This document shows, one piece after another, positions 53,764 to 62,412 of a stretch of DNA of 64,000 bases. The stretch comes from Arthrospiribacter ruber (GTDB lineage Bacteria; Bacteroidota; Bacteroidia; Cytophagales; Cyclobacteriaceae). The notes under the pieces were generated by a model. That model was not told the origin of the DNA. It was given only the letters and a program-made list of their open reading frames with translations, and ran no database searches. Position 1 is the stretch's first letter. Every line of letters begins with the position of its first letter. The position numbers and the translations under genes were made by a program. The stretch is from the NCBI RefSeq assembly GCF_019343195.1, contig NZ_RPHB01000004.1, positions 186,001-250,000 on the forward strand. Direction: 5' to 3'.

Positions 53764-54645
53764 ATGAAAACTTCAAAATTAATTATGGTCAGATTGTTAC
53801 TGATTTTATCCTTTTTAATTCCTAGTAACAAAATATTCGCCAATCAGCTAATTTCTACAGAAGTGATAGGTAAAGGCCAGCCGATGATATTAATTCATGG
53901 AATGTCTTCCAGCACGGGAGTTTGGGACGAGTTTGTGGAAAGGTATCAAGATCAATATGAATTGCACCTGGTAAGTATCAAAGGGTTTGGTAATAAGGAA
54001 ATTGCAAGCTCTGAGCATTTTCTCGCTCAAATCAAAAATGAAGTAGTCCAATACGTGAAGGACAATACCTTGTCCAAGCCCATTCTTATAGGACACAGCA
54101 TGGGGGGCTTTTTAGGTCTTTGGGCTGCGGCAGAAGAGCCGGATCTATTTGGAAAAATAGTCTCTGTGGACGGAGTACCTTATTTTCCTGTCTTGCAAAT
54201 GCCAGGCATCACACCTGAAACCGCCCAGCCCATGGTAGATGGAATGAAAGCCCAGTTTGCTAACAGTGATGAAAACAGTGCTAGGGCAACGCAGGAAATG
54301 ATCGTATCTACGATGATCGCTACTGAATCAAAAAGAGAAAAAGTAGTGCAAATGGGAATAGATTCCAACCCTGAAGTGATTGGACAAGCCTACGGGGAAA
54401 TGTTTCTGACAGATATCCGGGAAAAAGTATCTGAAATTAAAATACCTGTTTTGGTATTTGGAGCATGGGCAGCCTACAAGAATTATGGTGCTACCAAAGA
54501 ATCCGTTGCTGCTGGATATAAATCCCAGCTGGCAAATATTGAAAATGTAACTTTTCTTTTAGCTGACGAGGCTTATCATTTTGTGTTCTACGACGAGCCC
54601 GAATGGTTTTATGATAATCTGGATGCATTTATTGCCACCAAATAG
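53764..54645 (+). CDS. Exported alpha/beta hydrolase
   Basis: This 293-residue enzyme has a signal peptide (about residues 1-27), the oxyanion segment ILIHGMSSSTGVWDEF, nucleophile elbow IGHSMGGFLG with Ser, the acid in VLVFGAWAAYKNYG region (weak) and the catalytic His in DEAYHFVFYDEPEWF. The usual GH-x-P around the histidine is replaced by AYHFVFYD, seen in periplasmic hydrolases of this group. The substrate is unknown. It is a single gene, divergent from the LytS operon. Confidence 0.88.
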   Translation: MKTSKLIMVRLLLILSFLIPSNKIFANQLISTEVIGKGQPMILIHGMSSSTGVWDEFVERYQDQYELHLVSIKGFGNKEIASSEHFLAQIKNEVVQYVKDNTLSKPILIGHSMGGFLGLWAAAEEPDLFGKIVSVDGVPYFPVLQMPGITPETAQPMVDGMKAQFANSDENSARATQEMIVSTMIATESKREKVVQMGIDSNPEVIGQAYGEMFLTDIREKVSEIKIPVLVFGAWAAYKNYGATKESVAAGYKSQLANIENVTFLLADEAYHFVFYDEPEWFYDNLDAFIATK

Positions 54646-54873
54646 GCGAAAAAACCGCTGATCAGTAAAATCATGATTTTTTGTAAAATAACAGAACCTA
54701 AATATTTCTTTATCGTTAGGAAATTTAGTTAGCATGCAATGGCAGGAGGTTTGCCTTACTGCTCACAAGGAGAGTGAGGCTTTTCTCTTATTTATAGTTT
54801 AGTTTAGTTGATGATTGTCATTGTATCACATAGATGGGTCTCTTTACGGGACCCATTTCTGTTTTAGGTGGTT
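54646..54873. other. Intergenic region with several small hairpins
   Basis: The 228 bases between the hydrolase and glgB hold a palindrome AAAATCATGATTTT near 54667, a terminator-like hairpin CTCAC/GTGAG (54762-54778) followed by a T-rich tail, and ATGGGTC/GACCCAT (54834-54856) just past the end of glgB. No coding frame was found. Terminators for both convergent genes explain most of it. Confidence 0.5.
54762..54790 (+). terminator. Probable terminator
   Basis: CTCAC (54762-54766) pairs with GTGAG (54774-54778) around AAGGAGA, with a CTTTTCTCTT tail. Confidence 0.45.
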
Positions 54874-56907
54874 TTATAAAGGCTTTTTCAAAACCAAGGC
54901 TGTTCTATTGGGAAGGTATATTTTCAATTTATTCTCCGCATCTGTGGGATAATCCAGGCTATCCTCCACTCTATCAAATCCACCAAAAGCTTTATTATCT
55001 GAACTTAGTACAATCTGGTAATTTCCTGCATCAGGAACCGTAATTTCATATCCAAAAAATGATTCTGATATATTGAAACTGAACACAAACACCAAACCTG
55101 CCCTTTCGAATACAAGAATCTTTTTTTCCGCATCCAAGTATAACTGCCGGGCATGAGGAGCAGCACAAACTTTGTTTTCATTTACCAAGCCAATCATTGC
55201 TTTGTCCCATTCGTTGAGGTCATGATAACGTAAATGATCTGTATCCACCAATGACCATTGTCTCCTGGCATATTGATAACTCCAATCGTTACCTTCTCTT
55301 GGGAAATCTACCCATTCAGGATGCCCAAATTCATTGCCGATAAAGTTGAGATACCCCTCACCTCCAAGAGAAATGGTGATCAATCGGATCATTTTGTGTA
55401 ATGCCACACCTCTGTCCACCACAAGGGAAGATTGAAGCTTGGACATGCTGCTATACATTTCTTTATCCATCAGCCAAAATGCAATGGATTTATCCCCTAC
55501 CAAAGCTTGATCATGGGATTCAGCATAGGCAATTGTCTTTTCCTTTTTAGGCCTGTTGGTCAGTTCATGCCACATCTCAAACATGTCCCAATGTTCATCA
55601 GGTTTGTGTTTGAGTGTTTTGATCCAAAAGTCCGGTATTCCCATCCCCAACCGGAAATCAAAACCAATCCCACCCTCACTGTGCTTTCGGCAGAGTCCAG
55701 GCATACCACTGACTTCTTCTGCAATGGAAAGGGCATTCTGTGAAAAATCATGGATAAGCTTATTGGCCAATTGAAGGTAAATGACAGCATCCCAATCCAC
55801 ACCTTCTGAGAAATATTTGGCAGGATCGTCAAAGGACACATGACCATGGTGAAGGTATATAATGGAGGTGACCCCATCCCATCTAAAGCCATCAAAATGA
55901 AATTCTTCTAACCAATATCTGATATTGGAAAGAAGAAAATACTTGACTTCTTTTTTGCCATAATCAAAAAGCTTGGAATCCCAACCTTCATGATAGCCTC
56001 TACCACCAGGATGAAAATACTGATGCTCCGAACCATCAAACTCGTTTAAGCCTTCATTGATGTTTTTGACAGCATGACTATGAACGAGGTCCATGATTAC
56101 CGATATCCCAAGTGTATGCGCTTTATTCACAAGGTATTTCAACTCCTCTGGAGTACCAAACCTAGATGTTGGGGCAAAGAAGTTGGAAACATGATACCCA
56201 AATGACCCATAGTAAGGATGTTCCATAATGGCCATCAGCTGTATGGTATTGTATCCACCCTCTTTAATTCTTGGCAGGATTTCATCTGCAAACTCCAAAT
56301 AGGTACCTACTCCCTCCTTTTCTAATGCCATACCAATATGACACTCATAAATAAGTGGCTGCTCCATGTTTGCAGCAGGATCAAACTGATGATCGGACCA
56401 TACAAACGGTTTCTCAGGAAACCAAAGCTGTCCGGCAAAATCATGGGTATTTTCATCTTGTACGACTCTACGGATATAGGCTGGAATCCTATCCAGGGCT
56501 CCTTTTTTGGCTTCTACATGTACCTTTATTTTGGAGTTGTGCCTGAAGTTGTCCTTATAATCTTCCAGTGGAAGAAAAATTTCCCAATCGCCCCTGTGGT
56601 TCTTTTTCAATGGATGGCTGTACCTGTCCCAGCCATTAAAATCACCCATCAAAAATAAATTATACGCCTCAGGTGCCCATTCCCGGTAAACCCATCCATT
56701 TCTAAAGCTATCAAAATTTATCCCGTAGTATTCATGTCCACGGGCAAATTCAAGGAGACTTCCGTACTCAAACTCAATATGCTTTAAAGTAGCCAAGAAG
56801 CGCTGATGCCTATCATAAATGTCTTCAGCAAAATCACTTAACCATTCTTCTTCCTGGACTAAGGCGAGTTTTCTGTTCTTTTCCACAAAAAATAATCTTT
56901 GATTCAT
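54874..56907 (-). CDS. glgB: 1,4-alpha-glucan (glycogen) branching enzyme
   Basis: This 677-residue GH13 enzyme makes alpha-1,6 branches in glycogen. It has an N-terminal helical segment, a CBM48 domain (about residues 65-160, WAPEAYNLFLMGDFNGW), the barrel with nucleophile Asp in FDGFRWDGVTS, acid Glu in SIAEEVSGMPG and AESHDQALVGDK, and an all-beta C-terminal domain. The organisation (about 680 residues, LFDYGKKEVKYFLLSN) matches the eukaryote-like GBE1 group found in Bacteroidota. No other glycogen genes are adjacent. A near-consensus -7 box (TATATTTA) precedes the start. Confidence 0.95.
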   Translation of the reverse strand: MNQRLFFVEKNRKLALVQEEEWLSDFAEDIYDRHQRFLATLKHIEFEYGSLLEFARGHEYYGINFDSFRNGWVYREWAPEAYNLFLMGDFNGWDRYSHPLKKNHRGDWEIFLPLEDYKDNFRHNSKIKVHVEAKKGALDRIPAYIRRVVQDENTHDFAGQLWFPEKPFVWSDHQFDPAANMEQPLIYECHIGMALEKEGVGTYLEFADEILPRIKEGGYNTIQLMAIMEHPYYGSFGYHVSNFFAPTSRFGTPEELKYLVNKAHTLGISVIMDLVHSHAVKNINEGLNEFDGSEHQYFHPGGRGYHEGWDSKLFDYGKKEVKYFLLSNIRYWLEEFHFDGFRWDGVTSIIYLHHGHVSFDDPAKYFSEGVDWDAVIYLQLANKLIHDFSQNALSIAEEVSGMPGLCRKHSEGGIGFDFRLGMGIPDFWIKTLKHKPDEHWDMFEMWHELTNRPKKEKTIAYAESHDQALVGDKSIAFWLMDKEMYSSMSKLQSSLVVDRGVALHKMIRLITISLGGEGYLNFIGNEFGHPEWVDFPREGNDWSYQYARRQWSLVDTDHLRYHDLNEWDKAMIGLVNENKVCAAPHARQLYLDAEKKILVFERAGLVFVFSFNISESFFGYEITVPDAGNYQIVLSSDNKAFGGFDRVEDSLDYPTDAENKLKIYLPNRTALVLKKPL

Positions 56908-56994
56908 CCTAAATATAGAAAGAATTAATGATTAGGCCAGAGCTCTACATGGGATAAAAACTTAAATTTTTGGATAGGAATTGAAAAGTACCTG

Positions 56995-57210
56995 TTAGGC
57001 AACAATAAAATATAACATCGCCGATGCTAAAGTATATCCCAATAAAAATGAGAAAAAGATGGGAGTAGAAAGGGAAAATTTTAGGTACTCAGGCACATTC
57101 TTGTGATGATTAAAATGCGAGAGTTTTCTTAAGTATTTCTCCGGGAATATGGAAAGAAAAACAAGGCCATAAACAGTCGTGAGAAGTAATAAAGAAAAGA
57201 GTGTTTCCAT
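56995..57210 (-). CDS. Small two-helix membrane protein, unknown function
   Basis: This 71-residue product has two hydrophobic segments (about residues 3-20 and 48-70) separated by a basic loop (PEKYLRKLSHFNHHKNVPEYLKF). I recognise no family. An exact TAnnTTTG box 20 bases upstream supports real expression. It stands between glgB and a lacI gene on the same strand. Confidence 0.6.
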   Translation of the reverse strand: METLFSLLLLTTVYGLVFLSIFPEKYLRKLSHFNHHKNVPEYLKFSLSTPIFFSFLLGYTLASAMLYFIVA

Positions 57211-57229
57211 GGTTAACTTTAATCTGATG

Positions 57230-57237
57230 CAAAGATA
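57230..57237 (-). promoter_or_regulatory. TAnnTTTG -7 box before the small membrane gene
   Basis: TATCTTTG on the minus strand matches the consensus exactly and lies about 20 bases before the ATG at 57210. No well-spaced -33 TTG was seen. Confidence 0.55.
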
Positions 57238-57311
57238 AAAACTCCCCTCTGATTAAATAGAAAAGATTATAAAATCTTTATCTAAATTTTACCGAATTGT
57301 TACTTACTTTA

Positions 57312-58337
57312 TTAAGACTTTAAGCTTGATCCTCTTATAATAAGCTTTGTTTTTATCTCTATAACCTCCTCATTTTCAATATTATGATCTTTTATAAGCT
57401 GAATTAACTTCACAATAGACCTCTCCCCCATTTCGTATCCATGTTGATCCACTGAGCTTAACCCTGGGTTAACAATTTCAGCCAATTTCCAATTGGAAAA
57501 TCCTACAACCCCTACTTCCTGTGGCACGGCAATTTGCTTTTCTTTCAGGTATTTCAAAACACCTAATGCCACTAGGTCAGTAATACAAAAAATCGCATCA
57601 GGTGGATTTTGGCTTTTCAACAATTCTTCACAGAAATCATACCCTTCTTGCTCGTTGATATGAACGCAATCCTTTATCCAATCAGAGGATTGTTCCATTT
57701 GATGATCTTCCAAGGCTTTTTGATAGCCCAAAGCCCTTTCATTGGCATTTTTGACTTCACGCCTTCCCCTTATATGAGCAATCTTTTTATAACCCTGATC
57801 TATAAGATGCTTAACCGCCTGATAAGCACCTTCAAAGTCGTCTACAATTACTTTTGGGGTATTGAGGTGATCGGTGATTTTATCAAATTGGACAACAGGC
57901 TTTCCTTCTTCCAAAAACTCCTTAAGGTGGTCTGCTTCCAAAGTTTCATTGGATATGGAGATCAGTAATCCGTCTACACTGCTGGCCAACATGGTCCTGC
58001 ATGCTGTCGTCTCATCTGCAAGAAGGTCATTGGACTGACTTACTAGTACATTATAACCCAGTTTCTTAGCCCCATCAATGGCACCGCTAATGACAGTAGA
58101 AAAAAAATGATGAACCAGTTCTGGAACAATAAGACCTATATTGTAGGTACGGTTTTTCCTAAAATTAACCGCCAGTATATTGGGAACATAATGGTGTTTC
58201 TCTGCAAAGTCCTTGACCATCTTGATGGTATCATCAGCAATGTCCGGATGCTCCTTGAGTGCTCTGGAGGCGGTAGAAATGGAAATGCCCAATTCTTTGG
58301 CAATATCCTTCAGGGTGAGTTTTTTTCTTTCGGTCAT
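57312..58337 (-). CDS. LacI-family regulator of the symporter-invertase operon
   Basis: This 341-residue regulator has the helix-turn-helix LKDIAKELGISISTASRALKE in residues 8-28, followed by the hinge and a sugar-binding domain (YNIGLIVPELVHHFFSTVISGAI, DGLLISIS, VQFDKI, DAIFCITDLVALGVL). It is divergent from the SSS symporter gene. The spacer holds a CAAACGTTTG palindrome at 58594, a CG-centred LacI-type site. The effector may be sucrose, fructose or a phosphate of these; this follows only from the downstream operon. Confidence 0.93.
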   Translation of the reverse strand: MTERKKLTLKDIAKELGISISTASRALKEHPDIADDTIKMVKDFAEKHHYVPNILAVNFRKNRTYNIGLIVPELVHHFFSTVISGAIDGAKKLGYNVLVSQSNDLLADETTACRTMLASSVDGLLISISNETLEADHLKEFLEEGKPVVQFDKITDHLNTPKVIVDDFEGAYQAVKHLIDQGYKKIAHIRGRREVKNANERALGYQKALEDHQMEQSSDWIKDCVHINEQEGYDFCEELLKSQNPPDAIFCITDLVALGVLKYLKEKQIAVPQEVGVVGFSNWKLAEIVNPGLSSVDQHGYEMGERSIVKLIQLIKDHNIENEEVIEIKTKLIIRGSSLKS

Positions 58338-58720
58338 TTAGGGCGAATATATTATGCTAATATTAAATGATTAAAGGCGCTTTTCCAATTTCCGGTGCAG
58401 TAATAATAACTGTCTTCCAAGGGTAAATTTGTAATTGTGAAAATGAAAATTTACAGTTGATATTGGAAAATCAGTAAAGTCAGTCTGTCAAATTTCAGAT
58501 TACTTCCAGCCTAATTAATCACAGTGTTCTGATCAAAAAAAGATCCTTCACTATTTAGAACACATATAAATAATCATTCTGCAATGGATTGTGCAAACGT
58601 TTGAAATTTTTTCACAGTTGGAAGAAGCGGGATAAATAATTTAATTCAATAGGCTTTAAGGATTGATACCCCATCATATTCAGTAAAGCCCGGCATACAA
58701 TTTACCCAAAACGCAAATTT
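58338..58720. other. Divergent control region of 383 bases
   Basis: No gene is seen. It contains TAAATTTG (58424-58431), an exact -7 match on the plus strand, and the LacI-type palindrome at 58594. The rest is unstructured AT-rich sequence. The symporter promoter itself was not located with confidence. Confidence 0.55.
58594..58603. promoter_or_regulatory. LacI operator palindrome CAAACGTTTG
   Basis: A perfect 10-base palindrome centred on CG in the spacer between the divergent lacI and symporter genes, 117 bases before the symporter ATG. Confidence 0.7.
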
Positions 58721-60310
58721 ATGAACCTGGAACTGATCGGTTACCTGGATTTGGTCATTATTATCATTTACCTGATAGGAATGATTTTTTATGGCCTGTA
58801 TCATGCTAAAAGGGAAAACTCAGAAGATTATTTCCTTGCGGGGAGAAGCATGACATGGCCGGTGGTGGGTATATCCCTTTTCGCGGCCAACATTTCCAGT
58901 ACTACTTTAATAGGATTGGCTGGGGATGCCTACAGTACCGGAATTTCGGTATACAACTATGAGTGGATGGCTGCGGTGATTTTGGTGTTTTTCAGTATCT
59001 TTTTTCTTCCTTTTTATCTGAGATCAGGAGTATATACCATGCCGGAATTTTTGGAAAGAAGGTATGACAGAAGAAGCCGGTATTATTTTTCTTTTATTAC
59101 GCTGATCGGCAATGTACTTATAGAGACTGCAGCTGGTTTATACGCTGGTAGCTTGATCCTGAAATTGGTTTTTCCGGAAATCAGCATGACACTTATCATC
59201 CTGATTTTGGCGGCAGCTGCAGCGGCATACACCATTCCAGGTGGCTTGTCTTCCGTAGTACATACTGAAGTCATTCAAGCAGTTTTACTATTTACGGGCT
59301 CATTGATTTTGACCTATGTCACCTTCCAAAAAGTCGGAGGCTGGGAGAATGTAATGGCAGTAACTCCTCCTGATATGGTAAGTCTGATTCGTCCTGTAGA
59401 CGATCCCTCTGTACCTTGGACCGGTTTGATTTTTGGAGTTCCTCTTTTGGGCTTTTATTTCTGGGCAAATAATCAATTTATGGTGCAGCGGGTACTTTCA
59501 GCCAAGGACCTCAATCATGGAAAATGGGGCGCATTGTTTGCAGGACTACTTAAGTTACCGGTACTTTTCTTCATGGTGTTACCGGGGACCATGGCACGGG
59601 TGATTTTCCCTGACCTGGATAATCCAGACACCGTATTCCCTCAATTGGTCTTCAATCTGCTACCTGTAGGGCTTATTGGACTGCTAATGGCCGGACTTCT
59701 GGCAGCCATGTCTTCAAGTATCAGTGCCACACTCAATTCAGCCAGTACATTGATTACCATGGATTTTGTCAAAAACCTAAGGCCTGGCCTAAGTAGCAAG
59801 CAACTGGTAAGGGTTGGGCAATTTGCCACTGTAATTCTTGTCCTATTGGCAGCTGCATGGACTCCACAGATAGAAAAATTTGATTCTCTTTTCAAATACC
59901 TCCAAATGGTAGTGGGACTTATTGCGCCTCCTGTAGTAGTGGTATTTATTTGGGGAATGTTCTGGAAAAGAGGCAATGCAAATGGGGCATTTTACAGTTT
60001 GATTTCCGGCTTTGTCCTGGCAGCTCTTTTGATTGTAATCAATGTAACTCTGCCGGAAGCAGGAATATCACAATGGCACTTCCTACATACCGCTCCTCTA
60101 TTGTTTTTGGTATGTTCGTTTATTTATGTATGTGTTAGCCTGGCTGGCTCTGAGCCTTCAAAAGAAAAAATCGATGAGTACACATGGAAAAACACCATTT
60201 ACACCGACGAAACCGCTTCTTTGAGAGCTTTGCCATGGTACAAAAATTTTAGAATTCTGTCCATTTTCCTCCTTATTTTGACCTTCTTAATTGTATGGAT
60301 ATTCAGATAA
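58721..60310 (+). CDS. Sodium/solute symporter (SSS, SGLT-like)
   Basis: This 529-residue inner-membrane carrier of the SSS family has about 14 helices. Family features include SEDYFLAGRSMTWPVVGISLFAANIS (first core helix, partly quoted in other forms), YTIPGGLSSVVHTEVIQ, YFWANNQFMVQRVLSAKDL and GLLMAGLLAAMSSSISATLNS, the SGLT-type sodium-site helix. SGLT-like members import sugars. It leads an operon with a GH100-like enzyme (overlap 16 bases) and a fructokinase, so sucrose or a related fructoside is the likely cargo. Transport without phosphorylation fits cleavage inside the cell. Confidence 0.93.
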   Translation: MNLELIGYLDLVIIIIYLIGMIFYGLYHAKRENSEDYFLAGRSMTWPVVGISLFAANISSTTLIGLAGDAYSTGISVYNYEWMAAVILVFFSIFFLPFYLRSGVYTMPEFLERRYDRRSRYYFSFITLIGNVLIETAAGLYAGSLILKLVFPEISMTLIILILAAAAAAYTIPGGLSSVVHTEVIQAVLLFTGSLILTYVTFQKVGGWENVMAVTPPDMVSLIRPVDDPSVPWTGLIFGVPLLGFYFWANNQFMVQRVLSAKDLNHGKWGALFAGLLKLPVLFFMVLPGTMARVIFPDLDNPDTVFPQLVFNLLPVGLIGLLMAGLLAAMSSSISATLNSASTLITMDFVKNLRPGLSSKQLVRVGQFATVILVLLAAAWTPQIEKFDSLFKYLQMVVGLIAPPVVVVFIWGMFWKRGNANGAFYSLISGFVLAALLIVINVTLPEAGISQWHFLHTAPLLFLVCSFIYVCVSLAGSEPSKEKIDEYTWKNTIYTDETASLRALPWYKNFRILSIFLLILTFLIVWIFR

Positions 60311-61467
60311 ACCAAGAAAAAGCCCTGAGTCTGATCAGAAAAGCCTCCCACAAAATGGGCTTTTTGGCTTCTCCATTGCAAAAAGACAATTACCAAAGGA
60401 TCTGGGCCAGAGACGGTGTTATCACAGGTATAGCTGCATTGGCCAGTCGTGAGGAAAGTTTGATTTATACTTTTCGGCAGACCCTTATCACGCTGGGAAA
60501 TCATGCAAGTCCCCAAGGGCATATTCCTTCAAACGTTTCTGTAAATGGACAATCAGTAAGCTATGGTGGATTGGCCGGAAGGGCAGATACCGGTAGCTGG
60601 TGGCTGATCGGACTTTGCCTGTATGCCAAGTACACCGAAGAAAAAGACCTTTTAGAGCGGTTTGAGCAGGAGATAGAACAGGCCTTTCAACTTTATCAGG
60701 CTTGGGAATACAACAACAGAGAATTGGTTTATGTGCCTTTGGCAGGTGATTGGGCAGATGAGTATGTCCTCCACGGTTATGTGTTTTATGATCAGGTATT
60801 GAGGTATGCTGCCTTAAAACTCTGTGGGCAACAGATGAACAGGCAAGATTGGGTCGATAAATCAGAAGCCATCAAAATAGCCATTTACCAAAACTATTAT
60901 TTACATCCAGATTGGGTAAATACTGGGATACACCCTTCAGCAAAAAAAAGGGCCATTGAGGAAAAAGGCTTTAGCTCTTGCCTCATGGCTTCATTTCATC
61001 CGGCAGGATACCAGTTGTATGCTGATTTTCTGGGAAACGCCTTGGCTATGATTTTCAGGATACATCCTGAGCCTGAAGCATGTATCAATTGGGCATATCA
61101 AAAGATCGGAGTATTTGTTCCTTCCTTCTATCCTACTATTCTGGAAGAGGATCCTGATTTTCACTTGTTGAAAAACAATTACAGGTATGAATTCAGAAAT
61201 CGACCATTTGAATTCCATAATGGGGGAATATGGCCTATGGTCAATGGTTTCTGGGGATTGGCCACATACCTGTACAAAGGGAAAGCTGAAGCTGAATTCA
61301 TCTGTAATAACATAGCTGAATTGAATAAACTTAACAAATGGGAATTCAATGAATGCTTCAATGGGAAAACTTACCAACCCTGCGGGGTGCCACAATGTAC
61401 CTGGAGTGCAGCGGGGCAGGTATTATTAAGTAATACAATACAAAAAGGATTTTATTTAATGGATTGA
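60295..61467 (+). CDS. GH100-like cytoplasmic invertase
   Basis: This 390-residue protein has no signal peptide and an (alpha/alpha)6-barrel sequence. IWARDGVITGIAAL, the block RADTGSWWLIGLCLYAKY and the late PFEFHNGGIWPMVNGFWGLATY resemble the alkaline/neutral invertases of GH100, whose acid Asp lies in the DTGSWW-like block. It would split sucrose to glucose and fructose in the cytoplasm. An alternative automatic label is amylo-alpha-1,6-glucosidase, since the folds are related. Position between an SGLT-type symporter (overlapping by 16 bases) and a fructokinase (one base away) favours invertase. Confidence 0.8.
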   Translation: MDIQINQEKALSLIRKASHKMGFLASPLQKDNYQRIWARDGVITGIAALASREESLIYTFRQTLITLGNHASPQGHIPSNVSVNGQSVSYGGLAGRADTGSWWLIGLCLYAKYTEEKDLLERFEQEIEQAFQLYQAWEYNNRELVYVPLAGDWADEYVLHGYVFYDQVLRYAALKLCGQQMNRQDWVDKSEAIKIAIYQNYYLHPDWVNTGIHPSAKKRAIEEKGFSSCLMASFHPAGYQLYADFLGNALAMIFRIHPEPEACINWAYQKIGVFVPSFYPTILEEDPDFHLLKNNYRYEFRNRPFEFHNGGIWPMVNGFWGLATYLYKGKAEAEFICNNIAELNKLNKWEFNECFNGKTYQPCGVPQCTWSAAGQVLLSNTIQKGFYLMD

Positions 61468-61468
61468 C

Positions 61469-62383
61469 ATGCTTAAAGAAAGAGACATCGTTGTGGTGGG
61501 AGAATTATTGGTAGACCTTATTGGTCATGAAATCCGGGATGAAATATTCAGGACCCACTCTTTCAGGAGGTTTCAGGGAGGTAGCCCGGCCAATTTAGGC
61601 GCCAATATGAGGAGACTGGGAAAAAATGTACATATCATCGCCTCAGTAGGAAAAGACGGTATGGGAAGGTACCTGATCCAAGAGCTGGAAAACCTAGGAT
61701 TGGATACGAGTGGGATCAAAGAAAGGGAAGAATTTCCCACGTCAATCGTGCTGTTGTCCCGAACTCACGGCACCCCGGACTTTATTGCCTACAGAGAAGC
61801 AGATCACTATATATTCTCCAAAGATATTGATGATGAAGTACTCAGAAAATCCAAGCTTTACCATACCACTTGCTTTGCACTTAGCAGACATCCTGCCCAA
61901 AGGGCCATTCTGGATGGGGCCGGAAGAGCTGTGGAACTGGGAGTACAACTGAGCATTGACCTCAATTATGCACCTGCTATTTGGCCAGATCATATAGAAG
62001 CCATGCATGTCATTCAGACTTATTGTAATTTATCTCCTTTTGTAAAAGTAAGTAAGGACGATTGTGAAAGAATTTTTAAAAAGAAAATAGAATCCGAAGA
62101 AGTTTGTGAAAAATTTCTGAAATGGGGAGCCAAAATTGTCTGTCTTACACTGGGAAGTCAGGGAAGCCTACTGTGGACAAGTGAAGGGCAAAAATTCAGG
62201 GTTCCCGCAGCTGATGTGAAAGTAATTGGGGATGCTACAGGTGCCGGAGATGCATTTTGGGCAGGATTCCTGAGTGCCTGGCTGGACAACAAAGGCTGGA
62301 AAAGCTGTCTGGAGTCTGCTTCCAAAATGGCAGCCATAAAACTATCAATTGATGGAACACTTCCAGAAAAGGTTTTTCTTTGA
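61469..62383 (+). CDS. PfkB-family fructokinase
   Basis: This 304-residue sugar kinase of the ribokinase fold phosphorylates fructose. Signature one is in RRFQGGSPANLGANMRRLG and signature two is GDATGAGDAFWAGFLSAW with the catalytic Asp in GAGD. The GGSPAN form is usual for fructokinases and 5-dehydro-2-deoxygluconokinases. It begins one base after the invertase-like gene, so fructose from sucrose would be its substrate. It could instead act as the missing keto-deoxygluconate kinase, but its position argues against that. Confidence 0.9.
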   Translation: MLKERDIVVVGELLVDLIGHEIRDEIFRTHSFRRFQGGSPANLGANMRRLGKNVHIIASVGKDGMGRYLIQELENLGLDTSGIKEREEFPTSIVLLSRTHGTPDFIAYREADHYIFSKDIDDEVLRKSKLYHTTCFALSRHPAQRAILDGAGRAVELGVQLSIDLNYAPAIWPDHIEAMHVIQTYCNLSPFVKVSKDDCERIFKKKIESEEVCEKFLKWGAKIVCLTLGSQGSLLWTSEGQKFRVPAADVKVIGDATGAGDAFWAGFLSAWLDNKGWKSCLESASKMAAIKLSIDGTLPEKVFL

Positions 62384-62384
62384 A

Positions 62385-62412
62385 ATAGAAGGCTGAATGA
62401 TCAGCCTTCTAT
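62385..62412. terminator. Bidirectional terminator that contains a stop codon
   Basis: ATAGAAGGCTGA (62385-62396) pairs perfectly with TCAGCCTTCTAT (62401-62412) around ATGA. The stop codon of the minus-strand OmpA gene (62403-62401) is part of the right arm, and the fructokinase stop ends two bases before the left arm. Confidence 0.75.

Noticed and set aside
61469-62383. 2-keto-3-deoxygluconate kinase completing the glucuronate pathway
   Set aside because: The GGSPAN motif and the position after an invertase-like gene fit fructokinase better; it is also controlled from a different operator.
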